NCBI GenBank assembly: GCA_025449115.1
Contig: JAHLKC010000255.1
Span: 1-28,131, forward strand
From: Chytridium lagenaria
Lineage: Eukaryota; Chytridiomycota; Chytridiomycetes; Chytridiales; Chytridiaceae
Direction of reading: 5' to 3'
Length of the DNA: 28,131 nt
The notes below the pieces were generated by a model. The model made no database searches. It saw nothing but the letters and a program-made list of their open reading frames with translations, and had not been told where the DNA came from. Of the stretch, positions 1-10,283 are shown piece by piece (position 1 is the stretch's first letter; every line of letters begins with the position of its first letter). Position numbers and translations under genes: made by a program.

Positions 1-858
1 GCAAGTACGTTACAACAGGGAGAAGGGGGAGTTGGGCATCAAGCAGGAGAACTACATTGATGGGCTCATCAAGAAGTTTGGGGTGCCATGAAACTACCTC
101 AAGCACACGCCAATGGAGACTGGGGTGAAGATACAGGTGGAGATGGAGGGAGAGGTGATTCATGAGATGGAGGGCACCTCTTACCGTTCAGTTATCGGCT
201 CCATCATGTAACAATGGTCTCAGTCAGACCTGATATTGCTTACGCCACGGGAATGGTAGCTCGGTACCAAGTAGCTCCTCAGTCTGGACACTGGAATTGC
301 GCAACGCGAATTGTCGCGTATCTTCAACAAACGAAAACCATTGGGATTCAGTATTCAGCTCGGGAGGAGCTGGAACTGGTTGGATATTGTGATGCAGACC
401 TTGGTAATGATGAGGATGGGAGAAGTCTGTGAGTGGTTATGTGATAACACTCAATGGGGGAGCTGTGTTGTGGGGATCCAAGAAGCAAACGTCGGTAGCT
501 GTGTCTAGTTCAGAAGCTGAGTACGTGGCATTGAGTGAGGCCTTGTCAGATATGGTCTGGATAGTTCAGTTGTTGGATGAACTTGGCTACAGCTTCAACA
601 TTCCACCTGTCATCTACGGGGACAACACTAGCGCCAACGCTGTCGCCCAGAACGCGAAAATCAGCTCTCGATCGCGTCATGTGGACTTACGTTTTCACGC
701 TGTGAGGGATAGGATCAGACAGGGACTGATCAGAGTTGAGCATGTTGGGACGGATGATCAGCCAGCAGATGCTCTCACCAAAGCCTTACCTCGTGGAAAG
801 TTTGAGAATTTTCGGAGGATGATGGGAATGGTGGATTTGGTGGATTGACCAGATAAAG
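1..858 (+). pseudogene. Copia element 0: 3' part of pol (end of RT, RNase H), broken
   Basis: This is the 3' end of a Ty1/copia polyprotein whose remainder lies left of the window. Positions 9-92 read as the RT C-terminal region and stop at TGA (90-92). The frame resumes downstream, and near 210 it shifts again into the copia signature RPDIAYATG. From 214 the reading is the RT/RNase H connection, with a one-base frameshift near 430. It then runs as RNase H to the stop at 848, with the family motifs GYCDADL, SSSEAEY, GDNTSA and QPADALTKALPR. RNase H removes the RNA template during reverse transcription. At least three frame breaks make it non-functional. The first 200 bases use G-rich codons unlike the rest. 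It belongs to a different copia subfamily from elements 1 and 2, because its RNase H differs at many residues. Confidence 0.85.
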
Positions 859-1186
859 TGTTGAGTCAGACATAGCGTTTGATCACTTATATGCACTTGT
901 TAGTTTTCGCTATTATGTTGGTTAATGACTCTTGGTCTTTCTACTGTTTGTTTATTTACTTGTTTTTTGTTCTTTGTGTTATCTCCATGTCATCGACTGT
1001 GCGGGAACTGTGCTGCGACTGTGCAGGCACAGTGATGACAACAGCGGCTTTGCCGACTGTGCTAGGACTGTGCCGACTGTGCCAGCTCTTAGTATAAGAA
1101 CTCGAGGTTTTCCAATGTAATAAAATAAGTGATCATATACATACATTTGTCTTTATTGAGCTCAAAGTACGCGTCAGGATCCAACA
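859..1186 (+). repeat. 3' LTR of copia element 0
   Basis: The segment begins TGTTGAGTC and ends GATCCAACA, so it has TG...CA ends within a 5-bp inverted repeat TGTTG/CAACA. It starts 11 bases after the RNase H stop codon. Inside are a TATA-like AGTATAAGAAC near 1092 and an AATAAA signal near 1122. Directly after it, at 1187, the minus-strand copia element M resumes in its RT region, so TTACC (1187-1191) should be one copy of the target duplication. The other copy is outside the window. No clear polypurine tract precedes it, so the left edge is less certain than the right. Confidence 0.7.
994..1083 (+). repeat. Six GACTGTGC-type repeats within the element 0 LTR
   Basis: The octamer GACTGTGC (one copy AACTGTGC) occurs six times in 90 bases, usually preceded by C and irregularly spaced. 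One inverted copy of its core, GCACAGT, lies near 1027. The cluster sits just upstream of the TATA-like sequence of the LTR. Reiterated short motifs in U3 of LTR elements are often transcription-factor sites; that role is inferred here. Confidence 0.6.
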
Positions 1187-2551
1187 TTACCAGAGCAAAC
1201 GTGATATCTGGTCGCGTCCCAATCATGGCACGCATCAAGGATCAAGTGTACTGGCGATATCCTTGACATTTCTCGTTCGTTTTCGTTATCTGTCCATCCA
1301 TCGTCTTCTACAGTTTCTTCACCGTGTCCATTGGGGTGTAATGCAAAAGGGTTTTCGGTAATTCCAGCTTTTGACCCATCTTCTCGATGTCTCTCTGCTG
1401 GAACACCGCAATCTTCCCTTTCACACGATCATAGCGACATTGCCACCCCAACACGTATCGAAAACTTGCAGCTCGCGTTCCATGGTAATGTCCCATGAAT
1501 CTCTTCTCAGATCTATCCAGTTCCTTTGTGCTGGTCAATGCCTCAATGATGTTGTCAACATAGACACCCTTCATGGTAAGATCTTTCCTTTCCTCTCGTA
1601 GCAGAGAAACAGATCCGCCGCAGACTTTGTCAATTTCTCTTCATCAACTTGGAATGTGTTCAAGTCGTTATTGAAACACAATGGTGCCTGCACAAGACCA
1701 TAACAACTATCCATGCAGAGACATACCCAGTCTTCTTTCCCTTCCACAACGAATCCCTCCGGCTGCTCTATGTAAATTCGTGATCTTCTAGCTTGCTGTT
1801 CCAAATTGCGGTCTTCACATCGTATTGACGTATGTCCATGTTCTCTTGACAAGCAACTGCTAGCATAACTCTTAACGGTGCTTGCTTGATGACTGGGGCA
1901 AACTTCTCGTCATAATCCACACCCTGCATTTGAGAGAATCCTTTTGCGACAAAAGGTGCTTTGCATTTGTCCAAATTTCCAACTTCATCACGCTTTGTTT
2001 TGAACACCCATCCTGATTTAATAATCTTCTTGTCTTTTGGTCGGGGCACCAACCTCCACGTTCCCATCTCGACCAAGCTCTTCATCTCCTCCTCTATCGC
2101 TTTCCTCCACTCATTTTTTTCCTTCCTCCGCATTGCTTCATGGTACGTTTTCAGTTCATAATCATCTTCATCCCATGATGCGGCGTTTGCTGATGGCTTG
2201 ACTGTCGAAAACTCTCCAGCCTTCTTCTTGTTTCGTGTTGACCTTCGAAGTGATGTCTCGTATTTTTCATCCAGGTCTTCACGGAAGTTTGGTACGCGAC
2301 AACCACCAGAACAACGAACAGTACTGAGCAGGGTTGTTCTCTACCTTCTTCAAATTCGTCGCAACCAGGAGTGTGATAACTAGCATTATCATCTTCATCA
2401 ACTTCAGATTACTATATCATCCACCGCCGCATCCGCTTCGCTTCCACCAGAGCTTGAAGAGTCTGTGGAATAATCAGGTAAGTCCCAAATCCGCTTTCAA
2501 CTCTTGAATCTCTCCTTCAAACTTTGAATATTCTTTCTCTGATTCAGTCAC
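1187..2551 (-). pseudogene. Copia element M: hinge and RT domain (left segment)
   Basis: Read on the minus strand from 2551 to 1187, this holds the acidic hinge after integrase and then reverse transcriptase. Recognisable RT stretches are KNEWRKAIEEEMKSL, WVFKTKRDEVGNLDK, FAPVIKQAPLRVMLAVAC, VCLCMDSCYGLVQAP and GVYVDNIIEA. The last is the YVDD active-site region with the second Asp changed to Asn. The end reads MIGTRPDITFAL before element 0 interrupts it at 1187. Multiple frameshifts and stops make it a dead copy. Relative to elements 1 and 2 the protein order is the same but the sequence is more diverged, consistent with M being the oldest layer. Confidence 0.85.
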
Positions 2552-2951
2552 TGTTGGGTTTATTCATCTTTCTGTTTTGTTTTACTCACCCACATTCGTT
2601 ATTTTATCTAAGTTATTTTTCCCCCGAACTTTATTCATTTACGCGTTATTTTAAGTTTCGATTTGATCAGTTTTATTGAGCTCCTCATTCCATTTGAGGA
2701 TGTGTTAATCCCTTAACTTTATTATTTTTATGTTTAATTTATGATACGTAATTTGGAGGGATTTACGGATTATGAGTTCTGATGTAAATCCCCACCCTCT
2801 ACATGTATTGCGAAAAGTAGTTTAACATTAATACATGGAAGTTTCGTAGTAATTAGCTCCCTGTCACCGCTGGAGACTCCATCACCGTTATATTTAATTC
2901 TCTTTATTAATTCATTATACCTAATTACAATTGAGCCCTGTAACCCCTACA
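2552..2951 (+). repeat. 5' LTR of copia element 1
   Basis: The LTR starts TGTTGGGTTTATTC and ends GTAACCCCTACA. It matches the 3' LTR at 7316-7690 almost throughout, and matches the LTRs of element 2 at lower identity. It keeps an 18-bp segment (GCTGGAGACTCCATCACC) that the 3' LTR has lost. Confidence 0.93.
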
Positions 2952-2953
2952 AG

Positions 2954-2966
2954 TGGTAGCACTTCA
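2954..2966 (+). other. Primer-binding site of element 1 (candidate)
   Basis: TGGTAGCACTTCA lies two bases after the 5' LTR, where a copia element places its tRNA primer-binding site. The first eight bases, TGGTAGCA, complement the 3' end of animal-type initiator Met tRNA (…TGCTACCA). The following bases do not match the usual GAG. The same 13 bases follow the 5' LTRs of element 2 and M. Confidence 0.6.
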
Positions 2967-3067
2967 CCTGGTTGGAAGGAGGAGTGAATCGATCCATTTG
3001 AGGGCCGAAGAGTATAAGAGAAAAGAGCGATCATCCCAAGACAGAAAAAACCTGTCAACACGAGAAG

Positions 3068-4560
3068 ATGACGAAAGAAAACGACGACAAACTGGTGATG
3101 TTTGATGGGACACAGTTCCACATCTGGAAGTACCGCATGATTGGGTACCTGAAAGGCAAAGGCCTTTGGAAGATCGTCGAGAAGGGCTGGACGCCCTATG
3201 CAGTTGTTGACACGCCGACAAGTGCCGAAAAGAAGACTAGGTTAGAAGAAGAAGACCTGGACATGAAAGCAAAAGCAAGAATCAAATCAAGAGGTCACGA
3301 CATCATCCTACCGTTGATACAGGATGAATCCACGGCAAAGGTGACTTGGGATAAAATCATCGAGACCTATGAGAGAAAGGCTCAGACGAACAGAAACGCG
3401 ATTAGACGCAAACTCACAAACTTGAAGATAAAAGAAGAAGACGACGTAAAGACTTACATCGCGGAGGTCTCGTCAACTATTCAGCCACTGAAGGCAGCGG
3501 GGGAAGACACGGCAACCCCGCAACACATCTCCATCCTCTTGACGACCCTCCCTGAAGCATACGACATCATTGTAAACCTTCTTGAGAACGAACCCAAAGC
3601 CGAGGCTGACTATGCCTATGTCGTTGGAAAACTGTTAGATCATGAAACGAAACGAAAGAGAGAAAGAAAGAAAATGAAGAGAACGAAGGCGCTCAGGCTC
3701 ACGCTGCGGGACGCTACAACAATCAACAACAAAGACACCGCGGCGGCGAGGACCGAGAATGCTACAATTGCGGAAAGAAAGGTCACTTAGCAAGAGACTG
3801 CTGGAGCGCGAGAAGAAATAACGACAACAGAAATGAAAGAGACAACGAACCTCAAGCTCAACCTGCGGCTGCAGGAAGAGGCTTTTTCCGTGGAAGAGGT
3901 CGCGGTGGTTTCCGTGGTCGAGGAGGACGCGGAAGAGGAGGTCGAGGCCGAGGTGGTTGGAATCGAGGACCTAATGCAAACCTGGCAAACCAAAACAACA
4001 ATCAGAACAACAACAACGGAGGAAATCCTGTGGTATTCGTTGCAGCAGTACCTACCGTCAACATGAGCTCGGAAGGCGGTCCGCAGACTAGAGACACCAG
4101 ATGGATGTTAGACTCTGGAGCCACTCACCACATGACGTTCCAGCGCAACATCCTGTCGAACTACCGCTCCATCCAGTGCAACATCAGCACTGCCGACAAC
4201 AACAGCAATCTTGAATCCCGTGGAGTTGGTGACTGTGAAGTGAAGATTAGAAACGGCGAAAGAACAGGAACGTTAATACTCAAGAACGTTTATACGTACC
4301 AAACATCGGACGGAACCTGATCTCGCTTGGGATGGCGAGAAAGAAGGATCTTGACATATTCCCGAAGGACGACGGATACGACCTTAAACCAAAGAAAGAA
4401 CCGTCAGCACAAGCACTTGCAACGTTCACCTACAGCAGCAAAGAGAACTCATTTACCTTGATCAAGTCATCGAATTCAAGCCAAGCACCGCCTCAGCAAA
4501 GGCGAGAAGTCTCTGACACCGCACCAGTGGCACTTGCGGATGGGTCATCTAGGAAAGAAG
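3068..4560 (+). pseudogene. Copia element 1 gag and protease, frameshifted
   Basis: The start MTKENDDKLVMFDGTQFHIW is the copia Gag (UBN2/DUF4219-like) N-terminus. The frame runs to 3790 and includes WDKIIETYERKAQTN and LLTTLPEAYDIIV. A frameshift near 3655-3700 disrupts the zinc knuckle, which is read in another frame at about 3758-3802 as CYNCGKKGHLARDC. A Gly/Arg-rich tail (3875-3965, repeated GRGRGG in the gag frame) follows. Protease starts at about 4100 with the active site WMLDSGATHHMTF and ends in the region that reads LISLGMARKKDLDIF. Gag packages the element RNA into particles and the aspartic protease cuts the polyprotein. Several frame changes make the product non-functional. Confidence 0.88.
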
Positions 4561-5260
4561 GGAGTGAAGAAGTTAATGAAGGTAGCGAAGGGGTCAAGAT
4601 GACGAATGAAGAACACTTACCTGTGTGAGGGTTGTGTTGATGGGAAAATGACAAGGACATCATTTCCTGACAAACCCGACGAGTTGAAAGCCAAGGAGCC
4701 TCTCGAGAAAATCCACGTCGACATCGTTGGACCTATGAAGACCGCGTCAAATGGGGCACGTTACTTCCTCACCATCGTCGATAGCGCAACAAACTACGTT
4801 ACCGTTTACCTGTGCAAGAAGAAGAATGAGTCATTCAAGTTCATCAAAAGTTTTAAAGAAGAAGCCGAGAGAAAATCAAAGAAACTCATTGAAATCGTGG
4901 CAGACAACGGCGGCGAATTCAACAACAAACAAATGAAGGATTGGTGTTTAGAGCATGGGATTCGACTTACTTCACCATGCCGTACACACCGCAACAGAAC
5001 GGTGTTGCCGAACGAATGAACAGGACCTTAAACGAGAGGTCTAAAAGCATGTTAAGTCTTCAAAACTCGAAACGCGGTTTTTGGGTGAAGCCGTGATGGC
5101 TGCAGCTTACCTCATTAACCGATCACAACCCGAACAAACGAACAAGATGCAACGCCGCTTGAGAGATTCGCTGGAGTGAAACCTGACTTGTCAGACTTCG
5201 TGGTTGGGGTTGCCTGGCACTCGTCTTGATACCCAAGCAGCAACGAAAGAAGGGAGATTT
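4561..5260 (+). pseudogene. Copia element 1 integrase, frameshifted
   Basis: The zinc-binding N-terminus is broken by a frame shift near 4600-4615; CEGCVDGKMTRTSF follows at 4624. The catalytic core is readable as DIVGPMKTASNG, then ADNGGEFNNKQMKDW and, in another frame, NRTVLPNE where the intact family reads NGVAERMN. This corresponds to the D, D(35)E core of retroviral-type integrases. Frameshifts near 4605, 4970, 5055, 5125 and 5195 remove function. The GKM...DELKAKEPLEKIHVDIVG segment is shared by every copia copy in the window. Confidence 0.87.
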
Positions 5261-7284
5261 AACGCACGACGGTGTGCTCTCGTTGGGTATGAGCCGCTGG
5301 GCTATCGCCTTTGGGATTTGCAAACGAATAAGTTGGTTAGAAGCAAGTCAGTGATTTTTAACGAGGGAGTAATGGCGGCGGAAGCAGAGAAGGGAGAATC
5401 AAAGTTTGAAGGGGAGGTTCAAGAATGGAAAAACGACCTAGACTTACCGGATTACTCTACAGACTCGTCAAGCTCTGGTGGAAGTGAAGTTGATACGGCG
5501 GTAAACGACGAAGAGTCTGAAGATGACGAAGATGATAATGTTAGTTATCATACACCCGATCGCGACGACGATGAAGATGAAGAAAGAGAGGAACCTCACT
5601 CACCTACGGTTCGTCGATCCGGTGGAAGAAGAGTTCCAAACTTCCGTGAAGACCTGGATGAGCCATACGAAACATCCCTTCGAAGGTCATCACGGAACAA
5701 GAAGAAGCCTGGAGAGTTTTGGACGGTTAGACCATCAGCAAACACGGCATCGTTAGAAGATGACGACGAACCAAAGACCTACCAGGAAGCGATGGGTAGG
5801 AAGGAGAAGGACGAGTGGAGGAAAGCGATGGAGGAGGAAATGAAGAGTTTGGTTGAGATGGGAACATGGAGGTTGGTTCCCCGACCTAAAGGGAGAAGAT
5901 TATTAAATCAGGATGGGTGTACAAAACAAAGCGAGATGAGTTGGGAAATCTCGATAAACGCAAAGCTAGATTTGTTGCTAAAGGTTATCGCAAAAACAAG
6001 GATCGACTATGAGAGAAATTCGCACCTGTCATCAAGCAAGCGACGCTGAGAGTGATTTGCGGTCGCTTGCAAGAAAACATGGAGATTGACAATACGATGT
6101 CAAGACCGCGTTCTTAAATGGCAAGCTTGAAGATCATGAGATCTATATCGAACAACCAGAAGGATTCGTCGTCGAAGGGAAAGAAGACTGGGTGTGCCTG
6201 TGCATGAAGAGCCTCTACGGACTCGTTCAAGCACCAATGTGTTTCAATACCGACTTGAACACGTTCCAAGTCGACGAGGAGAAGTTTACTCGCTCAGCGG
6301 CGGATCCGTGCCTTTACTAAAAGCGAAATGGCAAGGACCTCACCTTAAGGAGTCTATGTGATATATTAGAAGCGTCGACGAGCAAGGAGGAATTAGACCG
6401 ATCAGAAAAACGATTCATGAGACGTTACCGAGGTACAAGAGCTCCAAGTTTTCGATACGTCCTGGGGTGGCAATGTCGCTATGATCGTGTAAAAGGTAAG
6501 ATTGTGGTGTTCCAGCAGAGATACATCGAAACGATGGGTCAAAAGCTGGAATTACGAAAACTCTTTTACACTATACCCCAATGCACGCCGTGAAGAAACT
6601 CCTGAAGAACATGGAAGGGCAGATAACGAAAACAAACGAGAAGAAATGCGATGATCGGTACTAGACCTGATATAGCATTTGCACTCGGAATGAGTGCTAG
6701 ATTTCAAGAGAACCCTTACCCTGCGCATTGGGATGCGCTTTACCAAACGTGTGGATACTTACAGCAAACGAAGCAGTTGGGAAATTTAGTATACTTGAAA
6801 GGACAAGCTGGAATTGGTGGGATATGCAGACGCCGACATGGGAACTGATCCGGACGATATGAAGTCAACAACTAGTTTTGTAATCACTTTGAACGGGGAG
6901 CTGTGGTGTGGGGAACGAAGAAGCAAGCGACGACGGCTCAGTCTACTGCCGAGCTGAATATGTTTCACTGAGTGAAGCATCGTCCCATATGATTTGGGTC
7001 AGCCAACTTCTGGGGGAGTTGGGTTATACGTTAATGACCCTCCGGTGATTTACGGCGACAACACGACGGCAAATTCCCTCGCAAGCACGCCGATAATTTC
7101 GCAGAGTTCTCGACATGTGGATAGAAGGTTCCACGTCATACGAGATAGAGTTAACGCGAAGAAAATACGCGTGGAGTACCTGAACACGAAGGAGCAACCT
7201 GCAGACCTGTTTACGAAAGCTTTGCCTCGAACGAAATTCGAAGAATTACGAGCAAAGTTTGGGATGGTTAAAGTGGTTGATTAA
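5261..7284 (+). pseudogene. Copia element 1 hinge, RT and RNase H, frameshifted
   Basis: Positions 5261-5780 encode an acidic, low-complexity hinge (EESEDDEDDNVSYHTPDRDD). From 5790 RT begins with EAMGRKEKDEWRKAMEEEMK. The RT frame breaks near 5895, 5985 and repeatedly at 6040-6360. The catalytic YVDD site at about 6352-6366 is destroyed by small deletions and reads GVYVIY then stop. A deletion near 6645 removes the segment before MIGTRPDIAFALG. RNase H resumes near 6830 and ends at 7284 with QPADLFTKALPRTKFEELRA. Frame breaks are mostly one- or two-base losses against element 2. Confidence 0.88.
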
Positions 7285-7304
7285 AACTGCAAGGTTAAAA
7301 AGCT

Positions 7305-7315
7305 GAGGGGGAGAA
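7305..7315 (+). other. Polypurine tract of element 1
   Basis: GAGGGGGAGAA directly abuts the 3' LTR and follows the RNase H stop by 20 bases. This is the expected primer for plus-strand DNA synthesis. The same tract precedes the 3' LTR of element 2. Confidence 0.85.
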
Positions 7316-7690
7316 TGTTGGGTTTATTCATCTTTCTGTTTTGTTTTACTCACCCACATTCGTTATTTATCTAAGTTATTTTTCCCCCGAACTTTATTCA
7401 TTTACGCGTTATTTTAAGTTTCGATTTGATCAGTTTTATTGAGCCCTCATTCCATTTGAGGATGTGTTAATCCCTTAACTTTATTATTTATGTTTAATTT
7501 ATGATACGTAATTGGAGGGATTTACGGATTATGAGTTCTGATGTAAATCCCACCCTCTACATGTATTGCGAAAAGTAGTTAACATTAATACATGGAAGTT
7601 TCGTAGTAATTAGCTCCCTGTCACCGTTATATTAAATTCTCTTTATTACTTCATTATACCTAATTACAATTGAGCCCCGTAACCCCTACA
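7316..7690 (+). repeat. 3' LTR of copia element 1
   Basis: It starts TGTTGGGTTTATTC and ends GTAACCCCTACA like the 5' LTR. It is 25 bp shorter: 18 bp between two CACCG repeats are missing near 7625, and several single bases are lost in homopolymers. Confidence 0.93.
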
Positions 7691-9380
7691 GTGCCATCAC
7701 TCCTTTGTTAAGATGACGGATTTGCTTCTGATCAACATGTATGTTTCCAAATCCCACAGGCTGTAACCCAACGGTTCATACCCAACGAGAGCGCAGCGTT
7801 GCGCGTTAAAACGCCCTTCTTCCGCTGTTGCTTGGAATCAAAACGAGTGCTAAGCATTCCCACCCCCTCAATCTCGACAAGTCCGTCTTAACTCCGGCGA
7901 ATTTTTTGAGCAGTGTAGCATCTTCTTCATTGGTACGGGTTGGGAAGTAGTTAATGAGGTGAGCTGCAGCCATCACGGCTCACGCCAAAAACGCGTCTCG
8001 ATTTTTGAAGAGCTTAACATACTTTTAGACTGTTCATTTAAATTTCGATTCATTCTCTCGGCTACACCTGTTAAGTTGTGGTATACGGCATGGTGAAGGT
8101 GAATCGACACCATGCTCCAAGCACCACTCTTCATCACTTTGTTGTTAAACTCTCCTCCATTATCAGCGACGTTTTATCAGTTTTCTTTTGATCTTCTTTT
8201 CTGCTTCTTCTTTGAAACTCTTGAAGTACTTGATGTACTTGGTTGATTCGCTCTTTTTCTTGAAAAAGATATACGGTCACGTAGTTGTGGCGCTGTTGAG
8301 AATGTAAGGAAATAGCGAACGCCACCATTGACGCGTTTTTGTAGGCCCAACAATGTCAACGTGGATCTTTTCGAGTGGGTCTTTAGCTTTCAACTTGTCA
8401 GACTTGTCAGGGTGAGTGTCCTCTTCATCACTTATATTGACTCCCTTTTCTACCTTCACTAATTTTCTCACTCCCTTCTTCCCTGGATGGCCCATTCGCA
8501 GATGCCATTAATGCGAAGTCACTGGCTTTCCAACCTTCGCCACGGGTTTTGAATCGATAACTTGATCAAGGTAGATGAGGTTTTCTTTGTTGCTATATGT
8601 GAACGTAGCATGCGCTGTGGCTGACGGTTCTATCTTTGGTTTCAAGTCGTATCCGGTGTCTTTTAGAAAGATGTCAAGATCTTTCTTCCTTGCCATCCCA
8701 AGCGAGATCAAGTTCCATCCAATGTTAGGTACGTAGAGAACGTTCTTTAACACTAACGTTCCGTTCTTCCACCGTTTCTAATCTTCACTTTACAGTTCCC
8801 ACTCCTCTAGATTCGACTCACTCTGGCTATCCGCATTACTGTGGGTGGCTCCTGAATCTAACATCCATCTAGTGTCTTTCGCTTGCAACTCGCCATCCCC
8901 ACTCAATTTAACAGTTGGCTCTGCTGCAACGAAGACTACTGGATTTCCTCCGTTGTTGTTTTGATTGTTGTTGTTCTGATTTGCTACATTTGCATTAGGT
9001 CCTCGGTTCCAACCACTTAGGCCTTCGACCACGGAAACCTTCTTGTCCCCTTCCACGGAACTGGCCTCTTCCTGCCAGCTGCTGGTTGAGCTTGAGGTTT
9101 ATTCTCCCTCTGTTTTCTGTTGTCGTTCTCCCTCTAATTTCTGTTGTCATTGTTGTTGATTCTTCTCGCACCCCAGCAGTCTCTTGCCAGATGTCCTCTC
9201 TTGCCACAATTATAACACTCTCGGTCTTCACCACCGCGTTGTCTCTGTTGATAGTTGTTGTGGCGCCCCCGGCATGAGCCTAGGCACCTTTGTTGTCTTC
9301 ATTCTCCTTTTCCTCTCTTTGATTTTCGTTTCGTGATTCAACAGTTTTCCAACCACATAAGCATAGTCGGTCTCAGCTTA
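7691..9380 (-). pseudogene. Copia element M: integrase, protease and gag C-terminus (middle segment)
   Basis: Read from 9380 down to 7691, it begins in gag with TDYAYVVGKL and the CCHC knuckle CYNCGKRGHLARDC (about 9216-9175). The Asn-rich tail and protease WMLDSGATHS (about 8850) follow, then FLKDTGYDLKPK and integrase MGHPGKKGVRKLVKVEKGV (from 8495). About 48 nt after EEDTH are missing compared with element 2, which removes the integrase Cys-x2-Cys zinc ligands. DIVGPTKT and a damaged NGGEF core follow. The segment ends at the VGYEPLGYRLWDL hinge where element 1 is inserted. DNA transposon D interrupts it on the right at 9381. It is a dead copy with many frame breaks. Confidence 0.87.
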
Positions 9381-10283
9381 AGGGGTACTTTATAAACCCG
9401 ATTGAGATTTTTTGTTAGGTCAGGATTTAAAATCAAACAAATTTTGGATTGAGATATTTTGAATTTCAATCCGGATTTTAAAATGGCCCCAAATTGCTGT
9501 TTTGTAAAACTACCAATACAAGGATTTCGAGGATTTTACTTACACATCCCCTTCAGTTGTCTTTTCACACTCAGATTGTCACCATCTCAATGTCCAGATT
9601 GCTGCTTTTCTAAAGGCGCCGTCAACAACTGCGATCAACTCACTGCATCCTCCTTGATTTGCGCAGTCTTCTTCCTTTGATCCAGAGGTGACAGCATTAG
9701 GCTCAATTGCCTTACCTTCAACTCTAACAGCCCTGTCCATCACCCCGGATCCGCCAATTGCTTGTCCATTCCAGTTGTTGTTATCCTCACCATCACCATC
9801 TTCCTCATCTGCTTGAACTTGGGCTACTGGAACCCCTCAACACTATTATCCTTTTCCGTCCATGCATTTTCAACATCCCTGGCTTCCCTACTACCGTTGG
9901 TGGCTCCCTTCTTTCTCATTGAAAGCATGCAAACAAGTACTTTTTATGGAAGGTGGTGTATTTATTATTATATGCGAAAAGGGTTACACAGGAACAAGGG
10001 GAGGGTGGAGTTGCACTTCTTACCATAGGGAAGATTGATTGCCAAAGTGGGAGGCTTTTGACAGGTGTCCTGGTGTGACTGTTGCCATGAAGCCATCATA
10101 TATCCTTAAATAAATAACGAAAATGTCGAAATGGTCGTTGTTTCCGTCTTCGAAATTGAATTGCTTTTTCACTTGTTTAAATTTTGAAATCCGGATTGAA
10201 ATTCAAAATTTCACAATCCAAATTTCGTTCGATTATGAATCCTGAGCTAAAAAAAATCTCAGTGGGTTTTATGAAGTACCCCT
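9381..10283. mobile_element. DNA transposon D (about 105-bp TIRs) inserted in gag of M
   Basis: The ends are long terminal inverted repeats. The left starts AGGGGTACTTTATAAACCC and the inverted right end reads AGGGGTACTTCATAAAACCC. Similarity continues through AATTTCAATCCGGATTT, about 105 bp on each side (9381-9484 and 10180-10283). Removing the element restores the gag reading of M (AAGCTGAGACC, reading KAET). The target duplication is TA if the ends are AGGGG...CCCCT, or TTA if the left A is not part of the element. TA suggests Tc1/mariner-like and TTA suggests PIF/Harbinger (Tourist-like); the sequence cannot decide. No transposase is recognisable, so it is probably non-autonomous. Confidence 0.85.
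9579..9919 (-). pseudogene. Unrecognised reading frame inside transposon D
   Basis: On the minus strand an ATG at 9919 opens MRKKGATNGSREARDVENAW and stops near 9830. A second frame, open from about 9836, continues with AQVQADEEDGDGEDNNNWNG and runs to a stop at 9579-9581, about 86 codons. The acidic stretch and ordinary composition look protein-like, and one frame shift would join the two parts. I do not recognise the product. It could be a relic of the element's second protein, a captured host exon, or chance. Confidence 0.3.

Larger units (their letters stand above)
2552..7690 (+). mobile_element. Copia element 1, full length but decayed (nested in M)
   Basis: A Ty1/copia retrotransposon of 5139 bp with two LTRs (400 and 375 bp), a primer-binding site, gag, protease, integrase, RT, RNase H and a polypurine tract in canonical copia order. 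It lies inside minus-strand element M, in the linker after integrase. The M reading GVM is on the right flank, and the continuation TESEKEYSKFEGE is on the left flank. The target duplication has decayed: GTCAC is on the left and GTGC followed by CATC on the right. It is close to element 2 along its whole length but carries many small deletions, so no polyprotein frame is open for long. Confidence 0.93.

Noticed and set aside
3787..3993. Ser/Thr-rich minus-strand frames opposite the gag Gly/Arg tail (also 12169-12369 and 12240-12542)
   Set aside because: They are shadows of the repetitive GRGRGG coding sequence of gag on the plus strand.
2547..7695. A perfect 5-bp target duplication for element 1
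   Set aside because: The flanks read GTCAC and GTGCC; only a decayed duplication can be claimed, although the interrupted M reading frame supports a real insertion.
9459..10028. Plus-strand reading frames inside transposon D
   Set aside because: They start in the inverted repeat or have low-information hydrophobic composition; the minus strand has the more protein-like reading.
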